Source of the DNA: Callaeas wilsoni
Taxonomy: Eukaryota > Chordata > Aves > Passeriformes > Callaeidae
Assembly (NCBI GenBank): GCA_013398955.1
Contig: VWPU01004160.1
Span: 1 to 64,000, forward strand
DNA: 64,000 nt
Reading direction: 5' to 3'
In this document: in pieces, positions 47,601 to 59,600 of the stretch
Position numbering within the stretch: position 1 is the first letter of the stretch
Layout of the letters: every line of letters begins with the position of its first letter
Notes under the pieces: generated by a model
Told to the model about the DNA's origin: nothing
The model's database searches: none
The model's input: the letters and a program-made list of their open reading frames with translations, nothing else
Position numbers and translations under genes: made by a program

Positions 47601-50600
47601 CTCAAGGGGCCTGTCCTCTGCTGGTTTTTTTAACATTCCAACCAGAAGGCAAAGGGCTTATCAAGACCACTCACCCAGTTAACATTTCACTTACACCTTA
47701 GTTCTACTGTGAGTTTAACTGAACTTCCCACTGCATCTGTGCAGATTAGCATTTAAACCAACAGACTTTGTCTATGAAGACGTCACCTCATGGGACATGC
47801 CTCAAATGACTACTTGGCATGTCAGGATCTCCTACCAGAAAGAGAAGTGGCGGAGTGAGCATGAGTGGGAGAAGTTAGTTAAATACTTACAATGCAAAAC
47901 AGTAAGAGGAGGCACATCCTACCTTAACATGAAGCAAATAGTGATCTCTCACTTTGCGATTCAGTGCAGTACTTGTGGTCAGAACTCCCTGCTGGGTAAT
48001 CTGAAAAGTGCTCTCTTCATTTCCAGTCAGGATGGTGAAGAGAAAAGGAGGGCCGTTGTGAGAAGAATCCTTGTCTGTCACCACTAGCTGCAGCACACTG
48101 AATCCAATAGGCTTATTTTCCTATAGATATATAATACACATTGGTTTTGTTACAACTGAGGATATGGTCCGATGCTGATTTCTTCCTTGCAACAGAAACC
48201 CCAACAAATTACTGTCAAACCAGTTAATCAGTACAAGAGAAATCAGAATGACAATATTGCTTCAGGAAACTACTACCCTCTGAGTATAAGACTAAAAAAC
48301 AGTACAAGGAGAAAGGTAGTTTTTTAAACTTCGTATTATATTTTTGAAGGTAGTTCAGCCATGACACTTTACATTTTCCACTTCTGGTCTGAATTAATAT
48401 TACTGTAGCCTAATTACCAAGTCATCAAAGATTTGAAATTCAGCAAAAACACCTGTTAAGAATAATCTAATGCCTTTGTTGGGAGGACTAGAAAAATACA
48501 CTCCTCCATCTGACCCCTTACGCCCCTAATTAGTGCTCTGACTACAATTGTGGCTGCTACAGCCACCATCCAGTTAAAATATGAAATCCAGGTTTTAAAA
48601 TTTGCCTCATAAAATCCTTTTAAGTTTGCGTCATGTGGATGCCTGAGGTTTCACAGACACTTGACATACTTTGGCTTATATGTCTTACACACACATACAA
48701 CCTTATCTGACACTTGTAATACCTCTCCCAGAATACTTGTGCTCTACTGTATCAGCCAGATTTTTCTATATATATACTTATTTTAAAAGCAAGAAAAGTA
48801 GAAACATTATTTTGAATTACAACGATAACAAAATGCTATCCCTTTCACAGACGTAAAAACTCCTGATAACAATACTCTGTTTCTGAGAGAAAAAGTCAGA
48901 AAAATTTAGTTATCAGATACTGCCAAAAGCTGAAGCTTTTTCCCTTTCAGCAAAACACAGACCATTGCTTTAAAATACAAATATTTACTGTTGGACATCT
49001 AAAGTAATTTGACTTTCCTAACAGCTAAGCACATTTTCTACTGTGTCCAAATATATCCATCTCCAAAAAACAAGGAAATGCACACCAGCATTCTTGGGCA
49101 ACTCCTCCAGCTTTTTCTCTGCTACCTTCAACTAGGACAGGCCCATACGAATGAACTATAAAACAAGAAGTCTTCCTTTTTAATTAAGGGAAATAGTACA
49201 GACATTGGCTACACAGTCTGCAGTTTAGGAGATACATTAATTAACACTCATTTCAAGAAAGACTGTAATTGGCGAAAAGAATATACATTTGACAGCACAC
49301 AAACGTGAATCTGTTGGTTTGGTTTTTTTCTCTTTTTTTTGTTTGTTTGGGTTTATTTTAGAGCAAGATCCAGGACATCGTACTTGCATCCTGTGTGTAT
49401 ATTGTATATATTCACTTTGCCCTGCTTCGGAAAGCTGCCTTTACAAACGACGCGCACTTGTCTCAAACACACGCGGTATGTTAGGATGGCACAGTGCATC
49501 AGGTAACATTGCCTGATCCTCACTGATCTAGTGGACCAGGCCAGGAAACAGTAAAAGGACACAAGGGGTTGAGCTCGTTTACATTACTAGTCTCCAAAGG
49601 TCTTAATGCAATTCCTTTGTTGACTTCCATTTATTTCCTACTGGACTTAGGAAGACAAGAAGTACAGACGCTGCCTCTGCTGTCTCTGCTTTAGCAGTTC
49701 TCTGAATTAGTCAAAGGATTGGTATGAAATCCCACTCTTGTTCTAACTGCTTCTGATCCCAGAGGAAGCCAATGGGAATTAAGGCTTAACTACATACCAC
49801 GGTGCAGAACACTAGCTTCACAGTAACAGGTACCTAAAGGATCTGTTTCTAAGCAGTAACTCTTAAGACTAAAAAGAAATAGCAAATTTATTACGTATTT
49901 TTACATCCTTGTATGATTCTAAGACTGTTCTATGCATAAAGGGAATGTATAATATATGTACATGTACACACAAGGAATCTCAAAAAGAACTCAGAGAGGT
50001 TGTGGACTCTCCCTCACTGTAGATATTCAAGAACTGTCTGGACACAATCCTATGCCATGTGCTCTAGGATGACCCTGATTTAGCAGGGAGATTGGACGAG
50101 ATGACCCACTGTGGTCCCTTCCAAACTCATCCATCCTGCGATTCTGAGACCTTGCAAAGTAAGTTTCTACATAATCTGCAAATAGGAATTTTATAACACT
50201 TAACACTTATTTGATAAGCAGTCTCACTGGCAACTTTAAATAATTAAAAATGTAGAAGAATTCAAGTCACAAATTTGCAGTCCAATAACATTATTGATTT
50301 AACTACTTCACTAGTTGTATTTACCTGGATGATAACACTATAGTTTCCTTTCGAGAACACTGGAGGATTATCATTTACATCAGAAACATCAATGTTAACT
50401 GTAGTTGTGTTAAGCTTAGGTGGGCTTCCATTATCTGAAGCTTGAACTGTCAAGGTATATCCTGAAATCTAAAAAAAAAAAAAAGAAATTTAAAACATTT
50501 ACTGAAGAAGAAAAAAGTAACAAACTCAGATTTTGTTTTATGGAAGAAATATTTTAGCACAACTCCCAGTAAAGCTTTCCTTCATATATTTAATCTTTTC

Positions 50601-53600
50601 TCTTCCTCCTGGTCCCCTAAAAGTACTGATATAAATAGATGCTTTCACTTTATTATAGCTATATTAATTTTGGAACATGAAATAGTAATTTACAAAGAGA
50701 ATAGGAAAATGGTGGTCATCAATTATGTATAGGTAAATTAATCCCAACTGCCCTAAAAGCACAAAAAACTCACCTTTTCTCTGTCTAGAAGCTTAGTCAC
50801 TTTTATTTCACCCCTGGTAGAGTCAATTGTAAAAGGATTTCCTTGATTGCCATCTATAATTGTGTAGTGAATGCGGTTGTTGGAAGGTCCATCAGCATCA
50901 TCTGCCATAACCTAAGGAACATTACAGTCTCATTTTAAAAAACAGGCTGAAATAGACTCTTACACCTTTCAGAGAAACTCATCCTGAAGATGAGCTCTTT
51001 CGGTCTAACAAATTTCATATTTTGCAGGAGAAATGCCATCTCAATACAACCTACCAACATCACTTAATTTCCTGAATTTCTTCTGAAAGTTAAGTCATGG
51101 TCTCATGACGAGAACATAAACATATCACAAAATATTATCTACTTTCCCACAGCATCTGAAGTCCCTACTTCTGAAACTTTTTCAAAGTAAATTTTCAATT
51201 CTCTCAGTGGCAAACTGAGATGTTCATTGATGTTCACCTTCAAATCAATACTTATTCCTTCAAGACTGAAAGCATGATCATGATGACAGAGCATTTCAAA
51301 GTAAAAAACCAATACGTACTGTAATAACTGATTGTTCAAGCATTGCATCTTCACTGATTACTGCAGTGTAAGTGTCTTGGCTAAACACTGGAGAATTGTC
51401 ATTGATATCTGTGACATTAATATTCACTGTTACAACATCACTTAGTGAAGGCGTGCCTCCATCTGTGGCTTCCACTGTCAAGTAGTACTCATGAGAACTT
51501 TCATAATCCAAGCTCTCAATGATAAAAATGGCTCCTAGGGAAGAAGAAGAAGAAGTAAAAAAAAAAAAGCCTCACACAAACTCTGCTACTGCTGTAGTAC
51601 TATGTATTGCAACTTTTTATTTTGACCTGACAAATACTCAGCTTCTTCAGGGCTTGATTTGTCACTGTAAAGCTGGAGCTACTCAGTGAAACGATTATAC
51701 TTTACACAAGTAAGTAAAAAGATGCAAAGTTCCTGCCATTACCACAAACTATTCACAGTTTAAAACAACCTGGCTTACATTTTGTAATGTGAGATTTTAA
51801 CTGACTAGTTAAGATAGTGCAGTCCCTAGCATACACATTGATTTGCTGGAAGAGTTTTTCTGGAACCTTTTTACTCCTTTCAAATATATGAAGTTTATCT
51901 GGCAAAGAACTTCTATACCTTAGTACTAGCATGTCCACTGGAAAAAGCAGTAGAATTGTAATTTCCATTACACTAGTACAATTAACTACTAAACTATTTA
52001 ACTACTAAAAGTCAATTAGAATTAACTTTTGGGTAGAAATCTTATTAAAAACAAAACAAAACAAAACAAAACCCCCCCGCCAAACCCAAAAAACTTTACC
52101 AGGAATTAGCTCTAGAAAAAGAACTATAAAAGTAAACAAAACTAAAATTGAAGTATATATTGATTTTTAACAAAGAATTGTCATTAATAGGGAAAAATTC
52201 TCTACAGAACCTAAATAGTCCCTGAGACTAAATCTGGCTATCATGCAAGCCTAGAATCTCCACTGTCATGCTGGATATATGGTTGAACATAATATTCCTA
52301 TTCCAAGCGCCTTTAATGCCATATCAAACTTCTCTCTCTTCATTGTGGACCAATGACAAATCTTCCCAACCAATTTTATTTCTAATCCTTCTTTTGCCAA
52401 GTCTGGCCATTCCTTCTTATTATATACCTTTTGTAGAAAGACTAATATGCTTCTGTCATTACAGATCTATGTCTTTCCACCCGCCTGCCCCTAGAGTGGG
52501 GAATTTCCAGTTAGGAAACCCTTACTCTTGCCAGCTAAGTGAATCTAATCCAAGTAATAATCCAATAACGGAAGCAACAAATAAAGTTCCTATTCTGCAT
52601 TTTACTGCACTCCTCTAGTAAGCATGCTGGCAAAATGGGTGAAAAGACAGCAGCATCAACTTTACAGCCAGGATGATGCACACAGATTATACATAACCTG
52701 GTGGAACTATGGGGTAAGTCAGTATGGATTATGCTTGCTTGGCCTAAAGTATATTCCCAGTTGTAACCTGTTACCTGTTGTTGAATCGATGCTGAATTTT
52801 CCATGTTCGTTCCCACTGACTATTGAGTATGTGATTTCAGCATTGGCTTCAATGTCTCTGCTCGCAGCATAGATCTGGAGAACTTCAGTTCCAACCAAAA
52901 TGTCCTCTGATACACTTGCACTATACTCCCTATGCTCAAATACGGGTGGATTATCATTAATATCCAAAACAGAAACTATAAGACTACTTGTTGAAGACAG
53001 TCTTCTAGGTAAGCCTTCATCTGTAGCCTTCAAAGTTAATGTGTACACAGCTTGTAATTCCCGATCCAAAGGCTTCTCCAAACGAATGATTCCAGAGAAT
53101 TCATCAATAGAGAACTGCCCCTCTGCAGAGTTCACCAGTGAATAACGGATTTTACGGTTCAACCCTGCATTTTGAAAACAATTTTCAAGTATGAAGCAGC
53201 CATTAAAATACATAACCACAGAATAATCCATCCGATAGCTAAAGAAATAAGACATGCTGATAAATATTATATATGTTAAAAGTAAATTTCAGAAAGAGTT
53301 AAAGGATCTTGTGAAGGGAAGAATTACTTCCAAAGAAAATTAAGCTAACACTTCACTGCACTGATTTTTTGTCATACAGAAAACATGAACCATGGTTCTG
53401 TTTCAGTTACAGCACTAGTTAATATGAAACAATTAGTAATATAAATGTAATTATAACTTTAGAACAACAGAATTTTAGCAAGCTTATAATAACAGAAGAG
53501 GATATGGGAGAGTTAAGTTGCATCAATTAACTAGACTCAAAACGAGTATGCTTATTTAAGAACTATGCCCCAAAATCAACAGGAACATAATTTCTAGCAA

Positions 53601-56600
53601 CATTTCTTTATAAAACAAACAAAAACGTTATAGATTTTTGGGGCAAGTATTTTGGTCCTCCTGAGCCTCAAAGAATAGTGAAGTATGAAAACATCTGTCT
53701 GTTAGCTTCCAAATGAGCAACCTCGCTTTATAATAGCACAAAGCAGGTCAGTTGTTTTATGAGACTGAGGCAACTATTCATTAATACCATTTGATTAAGA
53801 AATTGATGAGATGTGGAAATCATACACTTTTAAACATAGTTTATGCTGTTGTGTTCCTTACAACAAAGCCTACGAACAAACTTCTAATGTCATTTTCATT
53901 TCATGTTCACTTAAATATTTGTAACTGAACAGTGAAGATAAAGAGACAGTAAAAATCTTGACAGCATATACATAAAGCTACAGCAGACCAGGGTTCTCTT
54001 GATGGTATGATCAGCAATGGCTGGCCTGAGAATCAGAAATCTATGAATGCCCATTTACGTGAACAGATATGCCTTGATAGTCCTATTACTTACATTAGGA
54101 GTGAAAAGGTGAACCCAATCAATCATAACATTAATACCTTATCACACTAAAAATATCCTACATTTTGTCTCTCCCCCCCTCCTATTTTTCGCAAAGACAC
54201 TACAGGGATGTCTTCCAAGCTATTCACACATGGAAGTCAGGTGTTAAATGATTTAGTAGACCAAAACATATCTTTCAGGAGTCTAATCCTGAATGGTATT
54301 GAACATCTGTCAGCTCTACTGAAACATCTGACACCTCTCAGGATGAAACTAAGTAAGTATTACTGTAAGTCTGAGAACATGACAAAAGTATCAGTCAAAG
54401 AATGCATACCTGCATCTGCATCTGTTGCCTGCACTCTTGTCAAAAGGGTTTTAGGCTCTGTGTTTTCAAATACTGTAATGGAGTAAGTATCAGTTGTAAA
54501 CTCTGGGGCATTATCATTCACATCTTCCAGAGTTAGGATAATGTTAGCTTGGCAGAATCTTCCTCCTCCATCTGTGGCTTTCACCAGAAGATGATAAACT
54601 GCTTGCTGCTCACGATCAAGTGCCATTAATGTTTTCAGTTCACCTACAAACAGCATAACACATAAGCTGATGCAAATTGCAAGAATTACGTACCCCTAAC
54701 ATGTTTTCCCCTAAATGCAGAAAAGCTAAACGACAATTTTCTTCTTTACAGTAATTTCATCAGTGGCTAAGTCAACAGCTGTACTATATTAAAGAACTCC
54801 ACTCTGGGCAAAGCATATAAGTGGCCTGCCTTTTTAGCTTGAAAAGATTATGAATCAAAACCCTTTACTTTTTTTTCTAATGCTCTTGAAACAGAAATTA
54901 GCAAGTAAAACTATCTAATAGCGCAGAGAGAGAACGTGTATACATGCAAAAATCCATGTGTGTTTGTGCAAAGAAAATTAAAATACTAGAACTCTGACTT
55001 TAAAAAAATGCAAGGTTAAATCCACGTCTGGTTTCTCTGGGCTATTTAGTTGTATTCCTTCCACAGCTATTGGTATTTCCTCCTCTAACCTGCAGTGAAT
55101 AAACACAGCTATTCACTATGAGGTCTTAACTACTACTACAGACAAACCTCTAGAACTCTTAACATATATTTTCTAAAATGACAGAAAACACGAGAGGCTA
55201 ATACTATGTGTAGTCATTGTCTCCTTATAAACAGTTCAAAAAAGTATTGTGAAACACTTTTTATGAGTATTCTAGCCCTACCAATTCTCAATTTATGTAA
55301 CAACACAGTAGCACATCACACAGGTGACATTCAAAGTAAAAAAAAAAACCCTAAACCCATGAAGGTCCTTCTCATTTATTTTTTCACTGACATTTTCTAA
55401 TTTCTTCTACCTGCATTACTTTTTTGTATTCATCTTATTCTGTTTTTTCTACACTGTTTACGTTCCTACTGCTTGTCTACTGCAGCCTGCACATTACAGG
55501 ATTTTGGCAATAGCTGTGACCTGTACTATAATACAAAACACACAAATGACATGAAGACCAAAGCGAAGCAAGTTAAAAGTTAATCTCATTTATACAGTGC
55601 TTCCAATTAAACTGGGCACACTTTTGGTGTCTGCTGTGGAAAGGAAATTTGTTGCTCCATCTAACCTCATCTCAATTAATTTTCCAAAACAAAAGATGGC
55701 AAAGAGAATCTGAATGAAGATATTTTCAGTTACAAACCATTATTGCTACTACTACAATGAATATAAAAAGAGCAAAATTTATGGCATACTTTTATTCCTG
55801 TCACTTCAGCATGGAAGTTTCTGGCTTCAGGGCAATTACCCTGTTTACTCATATATTAAAATACTTGCCTTTAGACTGAATTTATTCAATATATTATTAG
55901 TATTTGTGTAGTAGAAATTCACATTTTAAACCACTGTACAGTAAACCAACCCTTTGTGGAAAGTTTTAACTATTTATGTCTTAATGTAATAGCAAAAAAT
56001 TTTATAAAATGAGGTGACTGGAATCCTGTATAGTGTTTAAAGTATTATTACCTGTGTCTGGAGTGAGTCTGAATTTTTCTGCTCCTGCGCCATGCAGTGT
56101 GTAAGTAATTTCTGCATTGGAACGAATATCTGCATCTGTAGCAGACACCTGCATTATCAGTTTGCCAGGAAGGGCATCTTCGGGAACGGAATCAGTGTAT
56201 AAAGTCTGCAAGATTTCAAAGTTACATTGAAAGATTAAACACATGAAGTAAGTGGAGCTTGGAAAGGGGAGGGGAAGAAGGAACAATATTCTGTTTGAAT
56301 CTTTGGTAACATATAATGTGAGCCAGAGGATGAAATACCTGAAAATTAAAAGAACTTATGATTGTCTAATTAATTACTTCACATTTATTAGATTATTCAG
56401 AAAGGTATTTAATACTGCAATGATAGGGACTTTTGAACATCACTGCATTGCTCAGAACTTGAAAAACTTGTAACTGATTAATTGATAATGAATTGTGTTC
56501 CCAAAATAGGAGTTATACATTTTTGGTGATTTAATTTTTATCTCTTTTGGTAGATCATCTTTTCTAGGTCTGTCTCAATCTAGAAGAAATTGATATCTGC

Positions 56601-59600
56601 CTTTTTTTTTAAAAATGACACAAAAGCTTCTAGAGGAAATAAAAAATAAGAAAAAGGAGTCAGAATTTAATGGCACTAAGCACTCTTACAGCTCAACCAT
56701 GTCAGGAACGTGCATTGCATTAGAAGCACTAAGCCTTGTAACACCAATATTAACAAAGTGGAGAATAAAAGGAAAAAAAGCTAAAAATACTGACTTGTCA
56801 GTCTGTGTATAACTGCAACCATTTACACAGAAGTAACCAACATAAACATCAGAAAAAGAAACCTATGTTCACTGTATACTTGTCCTTCCTAGTTACAAGG
56901 AAGATTTCAACCTAGTAATATCAAATCTGTGTTCAACTATGAAAAGTCCAGAAGAGGCAATTACACATCTTGCAGGGGCTACCTTTCTGGGTTTTTTCCA
57001 TTCTTTCTTTTTCATGTCCATTTTTGCAGACTATAAAATCTGGTAAGGTAGACAGCTTTGTAACAAGAAAACATTATTGCTTACAGATTTTTGGTGCTGT
57101 TGACTGCAATTGCAGGGTAATGTTCCACTCTTTCAACTCTTTTATCACAGGTAATACACACATATTTCAACTAAGCAATGAGATTCAGCTTTCTTTGAGA
57201 CTTTGCTTCTTTCATAAAACAGAGCATATAAACTATGATGGCTGCAGCTTAAAAGAATTCTTTTTGGAAAAAAATTAACATAGGAGAAATGTACTACAAT
57301 TCTCTATATATCTCTCAATTACTCACTGAGTGTCAATGAATTGTCTTTGGATTTTTAAAAAATCTGTCTGTGAAGTCTCTTTTATTTGACAGCATTCTAT
57401 CATAATAACCTAAATTTTTGTTACTGGTTTAAAAGGAATCGCTATTTGTCAGTCTCCTGAGAAGGAATTTCAGAGAAAATGTAAATTTTATGTATGAAAG
57501 CAGCTGGACATGGAAGATACAAGACTCTGCCTACCTTTTCACAAACAGGGCTATTATCATTAGCATCAAGGACTTTAACCTCCACCACAGCTTTAGCTGC
57601 AAAGGTCCCATCAGTAGCTGTGATATTTAGAAGATAATTATCCTTTTCTTCCCTGTCCAGAGGCTTTTTGACATAGACCTTCCATTCATTCTGTATATTT
57701 TCAATAGCAAACTGTCCCAAAGGATCACCTCCTGAAATATGAAAATAAATATTTATTTAAAGGCAGAGATTTTCACTGTACTCTATCAAAATTAAAGTGT
57801 AGCTAAAAAAAAAAAAGTAAATGCAAATAAGCAGCCACTCTCTGTGGCTTTATGAGGAAACAGCTTTAATTCCCAAGTAGAAATTATCAGTAGAAGCTCA
57901 CACAACAAATTCAACTGTGGCCAACAGAATCCATAAAAACTAATGTAGAAATTCATATGGCATTATAGAAAACATCATACCATGACACATGCTAAATAAA
58001 ACCAACTAAATACTCCACTGGAAATTAATAGCCTATTATTTTGTGAAATTTCTTTCATTTTTTCTTTAACTGCATCACTTATCTAAGTATAGATTTTAAA
58101 ATAAAATTTGGTATGTAAATAATATACAGAGAAAGGCATTTTAAGCAAGGCACGCATGAAACAAACGTCAACTAAAACTCATTTTTCCACTGAAGTTTTT
58201 AATATTCATATTAAGATACACACATTCTCTCTTTGCAGCTCTATGGGTTCAAACACTTTCCAATCTTTTCAAAGATTTTTATCTCCCATCATTCCAGCAC
58301 CACTCAAACGGTTATTCTGACATTACCCAAAAAGATTTACCTGTGATGTAATAAAAGACTTGTCTATTGGTTTCTTCTGTATCAGCATCCGTTGTACTCA
58401 GGATGGCAATTACCCCACCAGGAGGGTCATCCTCACTGACTGTTCCTTTATATATCTCTGCAGTGAACCGTGGAGGATTGTCATTCACATCTGTGACAGT
58501 AACTTCAACCACAGCCATAGAAGACAGCTGAATTTTTTCACCCCGGTCAGATGCAACCACTGTGATTTTGTATTTGTCTCGTTTCTCATGATCAAGTTCT
58601 TTGAGAGTGGTAATCCAGCCAGTTTCCATGTTTATGGCAAAAGACTCTATAATGTCTAGCTCTTGAGAAGGATCCAAGCTGTAAGTAACCTGCCCATTGA
58701 GTCCTGAATCTAAGTCAGTTCCTTTAACTTGTATGACTCTTGTCCCAGCTGGTGTGTTTTCTACGATGAACGCTTCATATGGGTTGGACTCCAAAATGGG
58801 TTTGTTATCATTCGCATCTTTTACCTGAATGCTTACCTCTACTGAGGAAACAACATTATAATCTTCATTTGCATACTGTGCTCGAACAGAGAACTGGTAC
58901 CACTTAGTTGTTTCATGATCAAGATTCTTCTCAAGTTTCAACTCTCCAGTCTGTCGGTCAATCACAAAAAAGTCATCTCTATTGCTTTCAGGAGTGTTCC
59001 CTTTAATCAGACTATATACTAAAGTCTGATTATGGTCTGCTTTGATAACATCTATCACAGTTCCAATTGGAATGTCCTCAGAAACCGTGTAAGAATAAAA
59101 TGGTTCTGAAAATTTTGGAGGAGGCACTTCTGGTGGGAGTATTCTAGCATAGACAGGAACCACTGACTCTTTTTGGGGAGATCCACCATCAATTGCTCTA
59201 ACAAGGAAAGTAAGAAACTCATTTTCCAAACCAATTAGGCTTTCTTTTGTAGTAATTATACCAGACAATGAATCAATTTCTAAATTCTCTTCTACATTTT
59301 CGGACTCTGCTTCAATAGCATATGTGATGTCTGCATTTGTGCCTTCATCAGCATCAGATGCCCAGACTTTAATGACCGAAGTACCCCGTGGAACATCAGA
59401 CCCAATATTTACTTCATACTCTGTTGCTCGGAATTGAGGAGCATTATCATTGTCATCTGTAAGTATTACATTAACAGTACAGAAAGCAACTTTCCCTCCT
59501 GAATCTTTGGCCATTAAACTAATAGCAATTACTTTTTCTGCTTGTGTTTCACGGTCAAGCTTTTCAGAGGTAAATATCTGCCCTCTCTCATTTGTGTAAA